Shown: piece after piece, positions 37,496 to 45,808 of the stretch | Numbering within the stretch: position 1 is the first letter of the stretch | How the letters are laid out: every line of letters begins with the position of its first letter | Assembly (NCBI RefSeq): GCF_001813295.1 | Contig: NZ_KV812007.1 | Span: 1 to 64,000 of the forward strand | Direction of reading: 5' to 3' | Length of the DNA: 64,000 nucleotides | Source: Streptococcus sp. HMSC072G04 | Lineage (GTDB): Bacteria > Bacillota > Bacilli > Lactobacillales > Streptococcaceae | Program-made: the position numbers and the translations under genes | The notes under the pieces: model-generated | What the model saw: only the letters and a program-made list of their open reading frames with translations | The model's database searches: none | What the model was told of the DNA's origin: nothing

Positions 37496-39568
37496 ATGAA
37501 AATTATAAAAATTAATGTTCAAAATTATCGTCTATTGAAAGATTTTTCTTTAGAATTAAAAAATGATTTATCACTAATTGTTGGTAAAAATAATTGTGGT
37601 AAGACTTCGGTTTTATCTGTGTTAGAAAAGATATTCAATAAGAGTTCTAGTAACACCTTGACATGGGAAGATATTAGCTTAAATCATAGAAGAGAAATTT
37701 ATGAAAAAGTAAAGTTAGTTTCTAATATTTCCGAGAAAGATTGGGAACCTATTTTAGGTATTAATCTTCAAATTTGGATTCAATATTCGGAAATGGATTC
37801 GTATCAAAATATCCAAACATTAATGATGGATTTAAATCCCGATAACAACTTTATTATTCTTGAATTTACATATATAATTCCTATTCAAAAACTTAGTGAC
37901 CTAAATTTTCAAGTTAGTGAATTTATAGATGATTTTGCAAAATTTGAGTCGTTTATGAAGAAAAATATGAGTAAATTTTTCGAAATTCGGATTTACTCAT
38001 TGGGATACGATCCTGTGACTCAAAAATTAACAGAAGAAAAGTCTGATTTACTTGAAATGAAAGATATTCATAAAGTTATTAAAGTCAGAGGGATTAGTGC
38101 AAGTCGAGAAGTATCAAATAAGGAAAATAACCATTCACTATCTAAGACATCAAATAGATATTATAAATTAAATAATGGTGATAATATTGATAACGCAGCA
38201 AATAATTTACTTCAATCTGCGATTATTGAGGCGGATGAAACTTTAACTAAGGCATATAGTGGTGATGGTGAAGACAGAGGGATTTTTACCTCAATCTTTG
38301 AAAGAATAAAAGGATTTGGTGGAAATGACAGTGAGGTAGAATTGGCCATCCATTCATCCCTGTCTGAGAGAGATATTTTAAGCAATAATACGACACTGTA
38401 TTATAGACATGATGATAGTTTATTGCCGGAAACATATAATGGCTTGGGGTATTTAAACCTATACGGAATGATTTTTGGGATTGAGACTTTAATGGCAGAT
38501 ATAAAAAATGAACCTGCTGATATTAATCTAGTTTATATTGAGGAACCCGAGTCGCATACACATCCACAGTTACAGTATATTTTCATCAAGAATATCAAAG
38601 GTTTGCTGAAGGAACATGATGATTCCTTAAAAACAGATGAGAATACTAGTGGTATTCAAACTTTAATCACAACTCACTCATCTCACATAGTATCTGATTG
38701 CAACTTTGATGATTTAATTTATTTTAAGCGTGATAATGGTGAGGTTATATCAAAAGCGTTTAATTCATTGAAAGAAGAATATGGAGATGATAAACTCGGG
38801 TACAAATTTGTTAAGCAGTACTTGACACTTAATAGTAGTGAATTATTTTTTGCTGATAAAGTCATTTGTATTGAGGGTGACACTGAAAGAATTTTACTAC
38901 CAACGATGATGCAAAAAGTGGATGTGGCTAATCCGATAAATCAAGATTCGATTACTATGCCTTTGCTCTCTCAAAATATTTCAATTATTGAAACGGGTGC
39001 CTATTCACATGTGTTTAGGAAATTATTTGAATTTTTAGGAATTAAAGTACTAATTATAACGGATATTGACAGTACGAAGGAAGAAGAAATAACTGATAAA
39101 AACGGAGGAGTGCGTACTGTTAATAAATCTTGTGCTCCTAAAGAAGGTACTCATATTAGTAATAACTCTATTCTGGATTTTTTTGGTAAAGATAGTTTGA
39201 AGTCTGATACCAAAACTCAATTTGAATTAGTGACTGAAAAACAAAAATACGAAAAATATATTGGGAATTTTCGTATTGCATATCAAATTCCCGAAGATGG
39301 AAAAGATTATCAACCTGCTAGTTTTGAAGATGCCTTTATCAGTTTAAATAAACAATTCATTATTGACCAAAAAGCTGGTCTTATTGAATATAAAGCCTTA
39401 AAAAACTTTGATGATAGGGAAATAGAAGATTTCTATAAATTTGCTAGGGATAAAGTGAATAAAAAATCTGCATTTGCATCAAGTTTATTATACTTTGAAG
39501 ATGAAGAAAATACTTGGAAAGTACCAAACTATATTTCGGAGGGATTATTATGGTTGAGAGAACAATAG
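37496..39568 (+). CDS. gajA: GajA-like OLD-family nuclease (Gabija)
   Basis: 690 residues. Walker A GKNNCGKTS at 30-38 near the N terminus; ABC-type signature/Walker B area around INLVYIEEPESHTHPQ; TOPRIM domain with Glu about 460 (VICIEGDTERILLP) and DxD about 522 (LIITDIDST). This is an OLD ATPase-nuclease, and the next gene is a UvrD-like helicase, which defines class 2 OLD/Gabija. It nicks invading DNA when nucleotides are depleted. Longer than the roughly 580 residues of the B. cereus type protein. Probably in one operon with pezAT. Confidence 0.88.
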   Translation: MKIIKINVQNYRLLKDFSLELKNDLSLIVGKNNCGKTSVLSVLEKIFNKSSSNTLTWEDISLNHRREIYEKVKLVSNISEKDWEPILGINLQIWIQYSEMDSYQNIQTLMMDLNPDNNFIILEFTYIIPIQKLSDLNFQVSEFIDDFAKFESFMKKNMSKFFEIRIYSLGYDPVTQKLTEEKSDLLEMKDIHKVIKVRGISASREVSNKENNHSLSKTSNRYYKLNNGDNIDNAANNLLQSAIIEADETLTKAYSGDGEDRGIFTSIFERIKGFGGNDSEVELAIHSSLSERDILSNNTTLYYRHDDSLLPETYNGLGYLNLYGMIFGIETLMADIKNEPADINLVYIEEPESHTHPQLQYIFIKNIKGLLKEHDDSLKTDENTSGIQTLITTHSSHIVSDCNFDDLIYFKRDNGEVISKAFNSLKEEYGDDKLGYKFVKQYLTLNSSELFFADKVICIEGDTERILLPTMMQKVDVANPINQDSITMPLLSQNISIIETGAYSHVFRKLFEFLGIKVLIITDIDSTKEEEITDKNGGVRTVNKSCAPKEGTHISNNSILDFFGKDSLKSDTKTQFELVTEKQKYEKYIGNFRIAYQIPEDGKDYQPASFEDAFISLNKQFIIDQKAGLIEYKALKNFDDREIEDFYKFARDKVNKKSAFASSLLYFEDEENTWKVPNYISEGLLWLREQ

Positions 39569-41475
39569 AACCAGAGGTAGAAAAAGTATTTGAATTAATA
39601 AAACAAGGTCAAAATTTCATTCTTGAAGGTGGTGCTGGAAGTGGGAAAACTTATTCGCTAATTTCAATTATTGAAAAAATATCTATGGAAGAACCCAAGA
39701 AATCAATTGTATGTATTACCTATACTAACAACGCTGTTGCGGAGGTTAAATCACGAATCATTAATGATAATTTATGTGTTTCAACAATTCACGAGTTTAT
39801 TTGGCATGTCATTGGAAATTTCCAAAAAGAGATTAAAGAATGTCTTGTTGAGTTAATAAATGATGATGCACAAAAATTATTCATTGCTCCAAAGGAAGTA
39901 TTAGGTGAGGAACTTATTTCGCTTGATTACTTTGATGGTGTTCGTGTTGAATATACTGAATGGTATTCTATGAGCATAACTGAGCAAAATAAAGTTCAAA
40001 TAAGTCATGACCATATTCTTATAGTTGCTGAAAAAATGTTTTCCAAATATAAGAAGTTATGTGATATTTTAGCAGATACTGCAAACTATATTTTTGTTGA
40101 CGAGTATCAAGATACGAGCCCCTTAGTTGTAAAAATTTTATTAGAGCATCTAGAAAAGAGTACTAGAAATAATATTGTAGGTTTTTTTGGAGATTCAATG
40201 CAGGCTATCTATGATTCAGGAGTGGGAAACATAGATTCCTACGGTCTTGAAAAAATACAAAAAAATCAAAATAGACGTAATCCACAAAAAGTTATTAATT
40301 TAGCGAATAAATTTAGAAGTGATGGATTAGTTCAGGTTCCTTCAAGTGATGTAGCTGCTCCGAACATGAATAATGGTAATGTAATTCAAGGATCGGTGAA
40401 ATTCATCTATGGCGATGGAATTAATCATCTTGAAGATCTTAGAAATAGCAAACTATTTAAGGACTTAGAGTTTGATATACCACAGAAAACAAAGGAGTTG
40501 CGATTAACACACAAACTTAATGCGGAAATGGCAGGATTTTCTAGACTATTTGAATTATATAATTCTGATTTGCTTGTGAAATTAATTACAGATATGAAGA
40601 AAAAAATTAATGCAAGTGAGATAGTTGATAAAGGAGAATCTTTTGAAGAATTAGTAGAAGAAGCTCAAATAGTTGTTAGAAGGGGTGGTCCATTAATAAT
40701 TGATGTTGTCAAATCTACCCCAGACCTTTTAGCTATTTACGATGAAATTAAGACGTTTTCGTTTGAAGAAGTGATTAGTAAGAGTAAAGTTAATAAAGAT
40801 TCCTTATTGGCTTATAAATTTAATGGTTTAAGTAGTAGGTATGAGGCAGGTACAGATAGAGATAGGATTCTTAAAAGATTAGATTTAATCTATGAACTAT
40901 TAGAACTATATAAAATAGGTAAGCATAATGAATTTTTACGTATTACGAAATTTAAAGTAACTTCGACAAAAGATAAAATTAGTCTATCTAAAGTTATGAC
41001 AGAAATCTCAGATGATGATATAACAGTTGGAAAAATTATAGAGCTTGCAGAGGAAAATGAATTAATTTCAAAGGATGACCTATTTACTAATTTTATTGAA
41101 AATAGGGGATATTATTTATGGTCACGACTTAAGATATTACCATTTCAAGAATATGTAAATAGTATCGCTTATCTTAGAGAATATGTATCTGTTATAACTC
41201 AGCATAAGGTTAAAGGCAGTGAATATGAGAATGTCTTAGTTTTGTTAGATAATGGAAGATGGAGTCAATATAATTTTAATTCTCTATTTGGCAAAGGTTC
41301 AGCTAATGAGAATGTTCAAAACAGAACTAAGAAACTATTTTATGTTACAATCACTAGAGCAATGAAAAATTTAATTGTTTATATGCCAAGTAATGATCAA
41401 CAGATTGTTGAAAAAGCTAAAGATTATTTTGAACAGAGTGATATTGTTAATGTTCTGTCATTAGTTGATGAGTAA
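39550..41475 (+). CDS. gajB: GajB-like UvrD/PcrA helicase (Gabija)
   Basis: The start MVERTIEPEVEK (GGAGGGA just before) gives 641 residues and a 19-base overlap with gajA. Walker A GGAGSGKTYS near residue 27, Q-like and Ia motifs (CITYTNNAVAEVK), motif II VDEYQDTS near 183, and motif VI VTITRAMKNLIVY near the end. A superfamily 1A helicase. In Gabija it works with GajA in a joint complex. Somewhat longer than the B. cereus GajB (about 500). Confidence 0.88.
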   Translation: MVERTIEPEVEKVFELIKQGQNFILEGGAGSGKTYSLISIIEKISMEEPKKSIVCITYTNNAVAEVKSRIINDNLCVSTIHEFIWHVIGNFQKEIKECLVELINDDAQKLFIAPKEVLGEELISLDYFDGVRVEYTEWYSMSITEQNKVQISHDHILIVAEKMFSKYKKLCDILADTANYIFVDEYQDTSPLVVKILLEHLEKSTRNNIVGFFGDSMQAIYDSGVGNIDSYGLEKIQKNQNRRNPQKVINLANKFRSDGLVQVPSSDVAAPNMNNGNVIQGSVKFIYGDGINHLEDLRNSKLFKDLEFDIPQKTKELRLTHKLNAEMAGFSRLFELYNSDLLVKLITDMKKKINASEIVDKGESFEELVEEAQIVVRRGGPLIIDVVKSTPDLLAIYDEIKTFSFEEVISKSKVNKDSLLAYKFNGLSSRYEAGTDRDRILKRLDLIYELLELYKIGKHNEFLRITKFKVTSTKDKISLSKVMTEISDDDITVGKIIELAEENELISKDDLFTNFIENRGYYLWSRLKILPFQEYVNSIAYLREYVSVITQHKVKGSEYENVLVLLDNGRWSQYNFNSLFGKGSANENVQNRTKKLFYVTITRAMKNLIVYMPSNDQQIVEKAKDYFEQSDIVNVLSLVDE

Positions 41476-41518
41476 ATAAACTTTAACAATTGTTGAACTT
41501 AATGTTGAAGGAGCAATT

Positions 41519-42109
41519 ATGATTACATTGGAAAATGATTTACTTGAATTTGATATTACAGGAATTTTAGGCTATGAAATCAATCAACATATTGATTTTT
41601 ATAATACTGGAGTCGAAGAAGCTTATGCGGCAATAAAAAATAAAGATGACAGAACAGCACTGTCCATTTTAAGAATATTAAAATCACAACTAGACATAGA
41701 GTATAAGTATTTTGATTCTAAAAGGTTTTGGGATTTTGGTGCATTAAACGATGCTTATAGTTATGTTGATGGTATAAAAAGAGCTAGTCGAGCATTGGTG
41801 GGAGCACCCAATTATCGAAATATGAAATCCATGCTTTATGACATTCAAGATTATATGACTAGAACAAGGTTTGACGATGATAGGTATTACGGGAACATAT
41901 TCGCTTTAGCTGTTGACAGATATTTAGATGAGATGATGCCTTCGGAACGTCATTCGCGTTTAGGAATATTCCTTCAAGGGATTAGAACATTTTACCATCG
42001 ACCAGGAAAAGGTACAGCAAAACAATGTCATGCTCTATCTAAAGGTCTCCGTTCCAAGGATATAGAACCTTTTGTCTTCATAGAGTATATTGAGAAATAT
42101 TTGCGATAA
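41519..42109 (+). CDS. Unknown protein downstream of Gabija-like genes, 196 residues
   Basis: Starts 43 bases after gajB with a GAAGGAG site, same strand, so likely the last gene of the operon. Mostly predicted helical; no membrane segment. Notable stretches: YGNIFALAVDRYLDEMMPSE and GIRTFYHRPGKGTAKQ. I recognise no family. Position suggests an accessory or immunity role for the PezAT-Gabija unit; that is inference only. Confidence 0.75.
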   Translation: MITLENDLLEFDITGILGYEINQHIDFYNTGVEEAYAAIKNKDDRTALSILRILKSQLDIEYKYFDSKRFWDFGALNDAYSYVDGIKRASRALVGAPNYRNMKSMLYDIQDYMTRTRFDDDRYYGNIFALAVDRYLDEMMPSERHSRLGIFLQGIRTFYHRPGKGTAKQCHALSKGLRSKDIEPFVFIEYIEKYLR

Positions 42110-42159
42110 TTTATAATGCACTCCGTATATCAAATGTACAAAACAATAACAATTCAAAA

Positions 42160-42315
42160 GGTGTGAACTTTTTGGTAAAATATAGCTCAATTTGTGTATT
42201 TTTAGGGTAAAATTCACACCATTCAATTGAAAGTTATTCAAATTAGATGAAATATTTCTTTCTTAAAACGTGGGGAAACATTGATATTAAGCATATATTG
42301 AAATTCATTCAAATA
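42160..42315 (+). repeat. 156-bp direct repeat, copy A
   Basis: Begins GGTGTGAACTTTTTGGT and ends ATTCAAATA. Copy B at 45506-45661 has the same length and about 88 percent identity by eye (roughly 19 differences, most near the right end). Each has an inner inverted pair GGTGTGAA / TTCACACC. The copies bracket the MerR to 166-residue gene segment. Confidence 0.85.
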
Positions 42316-42325
42316 CGAGATGTTC

Positions 42326-42363
42326 AAAAAGGGATTGAAATTTTATTGTCAATCCCTTTTTTA
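42326..42363. terminator. Bidirectional terminator
   Basis: AAAAAGGGATTGA pairs with TCAATCCCTTTTT. It separates copy A from the merR-like gene transcribed towards it. Confidence 0.75.
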
Positions 42364-42385
42364 GATAAAGAAAATAATAATGGTG

Positions 42386-42748
42386 CTAATTAGGATTAAT
42401 ACCTAAATAAGTTTTAATTTTCTTTTCAAGAAAATCAATATGTTGGTTAATTTCAGTTTGTTGCTTATGAAGTTCATCAAGTTGAAAAAATAGTAGTCTA
42501 AGTCGTTGAGGAATTGTGGAGTCTCCTTTATATCTTAGGTCAGCGTATTCTTGCATATTTTTAATAGACATTCCCGTCTTTTTTAATCTAATAATGAATT
42601 GAGTCCACGCTATATCAGAGTCATCATAGTATCTACGATTATTTTCTTCTCTGTGTGAGTAAATCAATTTTTCTTGCTCATAGTATCGAAGTGTGGGAAT
42701 AGGAAGTCCAGTTTTTTTAGCAAATTCTCCAATAGAATAGTGAGCCAT
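42386..42748 (-). CDS. MerR-family regulator (AdhR/NmlR-like)
   Basis: 120 residues: winged HTH (about 1-70, IGEFAKKTGLPIPTLRYYEQEKLI) and a C-terminal dimerisation coil. There is no conserved metal-binding Cys set, so it belongs to the non-metal branch that senses aldehydes or redox stress. It is divergent from the dehydrogenase gene, with a MerR-type promoter between them. Confidence 0.9.
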   Translation of the reverse strand: MAHYSIGEFAKKTGLPIPTLRYYEQEKLIYSHREENNRRYYDDSDIAWTQFIIRLKKTGMSIKNMQEYADLRYKGDSTIPQRLRLLFFQLDELHKQQTEINQHIDFLEKKIKTYLGINPN

Positions 42749-42819
42749 AATATTCCCCCCTTTATTTTTTATTATTTTAGCATAATTTTTAAAAAAATCA
42801 AAAAAATTTCAGTTTTCTC

Positions 42820-42850
42820 TTGACATAAAGTGCACTTTACTATGTAAAAT
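42820..42850 (+). promoter_or_regulatory. MerR-type promoter with palindromic operator
   Basis: TTGACA (42820-42825) and TAAAAT (42845-42850) are 19 bases apart, the stretched spacing that MerR proteins act on. Between them is the perfect palindrome TAAAGTGCACTTTA (42826-42839). It should drive the thiolase remnant and the SDR gene. Confidence 0.85.
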
Positions 42851-42861
42851 ACATAGTATCA

Positions 42862-43116
42862 AAGGAAAATGAAGCATTTGCTGCACAATCAATAGCTTGC
42901 ATAAGACAATTGGGAATCAATGATATGGATAAGGTTAATCCTAAGAGTGGTGCCATTGCTTTAGGGCATCCAGTTGGAGCTTCAGGAAGCAGAATACTGG
43001 CTACTCTAATTTATGAGTTGATTGAAAATAAAGGAAATTATGGAATCGCTTCTTTGTGTATCGGTGGCGGAATGGGAGCAGCGACTCTTATAAAAAATGC
43101 AAATAGCAATCTGTAA
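42862..43116 (+). pseudogene. Thiolase (acetyl-CoA acetyltransferase) C-terminal remnant
   Basis: The frame from about 42862 ([11 protein letters not shown]) through [15 protein letters not shown] and [12 protein letters not shown] is the last ~80 residues of a thiolase, with the GHP histidine and the CxGGG catalytic cysteine. The N-terminal 300 or so residues are absent and the remnant abuts the MerR promoter. Deletion seems to have fused the operon tail to the promoter. Not expected to be active. Confidence 0.88.
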
Positions 43117-43129
43117 AGGAGAAAATAGT

Positions 43130-43885
43130 ATGGAACAAACGAAGAATTATACTTGTATTACTGGAGCCAGTGCTGGTATAGGAGCGGAGACAGCAAGACA
43201 ATTTGCAAAATTAGGAACGAATCTTATTTTAATTGCTCGGCGTCAAGAACGACTAGAAGAATTGAAGCAAGAGATTTTGAACCATTATCCGGATTTAGAT
43301 GTTGTTATTAAAGTTGTTGATTTATCGAAGTCCAGTAATGTTTTTGCTCTTTATGAAAGCTTGAAAAAATATCACATTACTACTCTAATAAATAATGCTG
43401 GTTTTGGAAATTATGATAAGGTTGAATCTCAAGATTTAGAAAAGATAATAACATTAATCCATCTAAACATTGAAGCTTTAACAATTCTATCAACTCTATA
43501 TGTGAGAGATTATAAAGATTGTAAAGGCGCTCAATTGATTAACTTATCATCTAGAGGCGGATACATGATGGTTCCAAATGCAGTTACATACTGTGCAAGT
43601 AAATTTTATGTCAGTGCTTTTACAGAAGGCTTGGCATTGGAACTAGAGGCAAATCAACATCAATTAAAAGCTAAGGTTTTAGCTCCAGCTGCCACAAAAA
43701 CGGAATTCGGTCAAGTTGCTACAGATTCTAAAGAATATGATTATGATGAGCATTTTGCTAAATATCACACAAGTGAAGAGATGGCACAATTTTTGATGGA
43801 ATTATATCAAAGTGACAAAGTTGTTGGTTTAGTTGATGTTACAAATTTTGAATTTCATCTTAGCGGACCACTACTTAAACATTAA
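43130..43885 (+). CDS. Short-chain dehydrogenase/reductase
   Basis: Start at MEQTKNY (AAAGGAG site), 251 residues. Rossmann motif TGASAGIGAET at about 9-19, NNAGFGN near 85, catalytic Ser in LINLSSRGG and YxxxK in TYCASKF. A classical SDR of the DltE/YdfG type using NAD(P). Substrate unknown; the MerR regulator suggests an aldehyde or carbonyl stress function. Follows the thiolase remnant by 13 bases. Confidence 0.92.
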   Translation: MEQTKNYTCITGASAGIGAETARQFAKLGTNLILIARRQERLEELKQEILNHYPDLDVVIKVVDLSKSSNVFALYESLKKYHITTLINNAGFGNYDKVESQDLEKIITLIHLNIEALTILSTLYVRDYKDCKGAQLINLSSRGGYMMVPNAVTYCASKFYVSAFTEGLALELEANQHQLKAKVLAPAATKTEFGQVATDSKEYDYDEHFAKYHTSEEMAQFLMELYQSDKVVGLVDVTNFEFHLSGPLLKH

Positions 43886-43948
43886 TTATTTTAATAAATA
43901 TAGATAATGTGGTATCGATTAATAGTTGCAGTCGTTTTATGATAAGAA

Positions 43949-43987
43949 GAAAGCTTCTGAAACGTTAGATTTCAGAAGCTTTTTGTC
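43949..43987 (+). terminator. Terminator after the SDR gene
   Basis: AAAGCTTCTGAAA / TTTCAGAAGCTTTTT with a seven-base loop. Serves the SDR gene and, in reverse, limits the fic transcript. Confidence 0.8.
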
Positions 43988-44065
43988 TTTAAGTTTTGAG
44001 TAAGTTATAATTTTCTGTGATATTTAGGATATTTAAAAAATATACAAGTGTTTTTGTAGATTAAT

Positions 44066-44677
44066 TTACAATTTTTCCAGTATTTTACCAAGTAGTTCTT
44101 CTAACTTTCCTAAGTCCCCATAGACTGTCCCATCCATATAAAGATTGTAAACTTCATCATCTTGTTCCACGCGTATTTGTGCAGAGTATCCTTTTGATAA
44201 TGCTAAGGAACGAATGACTTCTCGTTGAGTTCGTCCATTCCCTTCTCGAAAGGGATGGAAATAATTAAGATTATCAAGAATTTTTGCTAATTGTTTAATA
44301 ATCTCATCTTTTGAATTAGCAGTTTGATAATAGGTATGAATAAGGCGGTTTATATATGCTTGGGCAGTACTGAAAGATTGTATTGACATAAAAGAATTCC
44401 CATTTTTTGAGATATTCACCTTGCGAAATTGTCCCGCCCAAGCATAGACATCTTGAAATAAATATTTATGAATGGCTAAAATATCACTAATGGAGTAGAC
44501 TTCTATGGTTTTCAAGCGCAAGTCTGCAAGCCTTTTAGTAACGAATAAATGCTCATTCCGGTAGGCTTCTTCAATATTTGTAATATTTTGTTTGTTGATT
44601 AAGACTGTAGAATTTGGATAGGTATATTGGTGATTGGGGTCAATGTACTCATAGCCTTCGTATTGATTTTTAACCAA
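44066..44677 (-). CDS. Fic-domain AMP-transferase (toxin)
   Basis: 203 residues. The Fic motif is complete: HPFREGNGRTQ near residue 140, with catalytic His, Gly-Asn-Gly-Arg for ATP phosphate binding. No inhibitory helix is seen inside the protein, so it is class I and depends on a separate antitoxin. The neighbouring gene upstream overlaps by eight bases and carries the inhibitory motif. It probably AMPylates gyrase/topoisomerase IV-like targets, as VbhT/FicT toxins do; target not shown. Confidence 0.92.
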   Translation of the reverse strand: MVKNQYEGYEYIDPNHQYTYPNSTVLINKQNITNIEEAYRNEHLFVTKRLADLRLKTIEVYSISDILAIHKYLFQDVYAWAGQFRKVNISKNGNSFMSIQSFSTAQAYINRLIHTYYQTANSKDEIIKQLAKILDNLNYFHPFREGNGRTQREVIRSLALSKGYSAQIRVEQDDEVYNLYMDGTVYGDLGKLEELLGKILEKL

Positions 44678-44858
44678 TATTCAATTCCTTTCGTCTGTTG
44701 ATAACATAAGTTTTTAAGTCAATCACATCTTGAACAGTAGGTTCATAATTTTCAATCATTGATGACCCAATAGCATACCAGACAGTATCAAAATCTGAAA
44801 AGTTATCAAAGGGAATCCCTAAAATTGTTAATTCTTCTTTATTTACATCAAGAGTCAT
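44670..44858 (-). CDS. VbhA/FicA-like Fic antitoxin
   Basis: 62 residues. The inhibitory helix motif (S/T)xxxE(G/N) is present as SSMIEN near residues 32-37; its Glu would block the ATP site of Fic. Overlaps the toxin start by eight bases, as expected for tight stoichiometric translation. Ribosome site AAGGAGG. Confidence 0.88.
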   Translation of the reverse strand: MTLDVNKEELTILGIPFDNFSDFDTVWYAIGSSMIENYEPTVQDVIDLKTYVINRRKELNIG

Positions 44859-44994
44859 GGCACACCTCCTTGTATAGAGTTATCCTTATTATACCATAAA
44901 ATCGGTATTTTCACCTAAAGGATAGAGACTGTTATTAAAGTATGAATTTATGATAAAATAATTTTATTATAAAAAGAAATAACAGAGGTATAGC

Positions 44995-45495
44995 ATGGAG
45001 CCATATATTACAGAAGCTTTAGTAAAAGCAGGGATTGAGTTGGGAACTCTAACATTTAAGGGAACAACAACACTAGTGAATAGTAAAATTCAATCATTAA
45101 AGGAAGAACGTAACGCCGATAAATTACGAAATACTTATGATGAAATTGTAAATGAGTTACTTTCGGAACGAGAACAGGCAATTAGAATTGCTCAGGCATA
45201 TAAAGAAGAATATGAAAAAGTACATATTGATGATAAAGATATCGAGTATTTGCACAACACTTTAGAACGGGTTATTTCTCTTCTATCTTCATTTACCAAT
45301 GTTGAAGATGGGAAAGAAGATTCAATGAAACAATTGGTTGCTTTACTTAATAAGGATACTTTAAAGACTATGCAATTATTAGGATTTAATTACAAGGAGG
45401 CGATAGGAGAACCTTTAACGGAGGTTTGCTCAAATGCTATAAGAAATAAATTAGGAAGTCTATCATCTAAGAAAAATGTACGTAACAAAAAATAA
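44995..45495 (+). CDS. Unknown helical protein, 166 residues
   Basis: Starts after a weak AGAGG site. The N-terminal 25 residues (ITEALVKAGIELGTLTFKG) are amphipathic or weakly hydrophobic; residues 30-75 form a charged coiled coil; the C terminus is basic (SSKKNVRNKK). Divergent from the Fic pair and ends just before repeat B. No recognised family. Location in a defence-rich island is the only hint of function. Confidence 0.7.
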   Translation: MEPYITEALVKAGIELGTLTFKGTTTLVNSKIQSLKEERNADKLRNTYDEIVNELLSEREQAIRIAQAYKEEYEKVHIDDKDIEYLHNTLERVISLLSSFTNVEDGKEDSMKQLVALLNKDTLKTMQLLGFNYKEAIGEPLTEVCSNAIRNKLGSLSSKKNVRNKK

Positions 45496-45505
45496 TTGAA
45501 CCAAT

Positions 45506-45661
45506 GGTGTGAACTTTTTGGTAAAATCTAGCTCAATTCATGTATTTTTAGTGTAAAATTCACACCATTCAAATGAAAGTTATTCAAATTAGATGAAATT
45601 GTTCTTTCTGAAAACGTGAGAAAACATTGATTTTAAGCGCATTTTGCAACGTATTCAAATA
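45506..45661 (+). repeat. 156-bp direct repeat, copy B
   Basis: Same length and orientation as 42160-42315. The similarity seems to extend weakly past the end (TTCAAATAGAAGTGTTTCC versus TTCAAATACGAGATGTTC). Confidence 0.85.
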
Positions 45662-45783
45662 GAAGTGTTTCCAACCAGGTCTTAAGAAAGCTCGTAAAGC
45701 ATCACAATTATCAAAACGTTAATCAACACGCTTATATCAACGTTTACAGACATTTAAGAAATTTCTCTTGGATGTCTTTTTTT
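45662..45783 (+). pseudogene. 3' tail of a lost gene with its terminator
   Basis: A frame reads FQPGLKKARKASQLSKR and stops at 45720 (TAA), typical of a basic protein end. A terminator follows: AGACAT / ATGTCT (45748-45777) and a T-run. The body of the gene is absent. It sits directly before the candidate attR, so it may mark the original host locus. I could not name the gene. Confidence 0.4.
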
Positions 45784-45792
45784 GTCTAGCTA

Positions 45793-45808
45793 AATTTTAC
45801 AAATTGGG
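45793..45808. repeat. Candidate attR, 16-bp direct repeat
   Basis: Exact copy of 32436-32451 (AATTTTACAAATTGGG). It lies after the last island gene and before the ABC transporter operon. Confidence 0.45.

Noticed and set aside
41519-42109. HEPN RNase call for the 196-residue protein
   Set aside because: The only Arg/His pair of interest is RTFYH, which does not fit the Rx4-6H motif.
42910-43116. Stand-alone 68-residue protein from a TTG start
   Set aside because: Homology to thiolase extends upstream of that TTG without a start codon, so it is a gene remnant and not a small gene.
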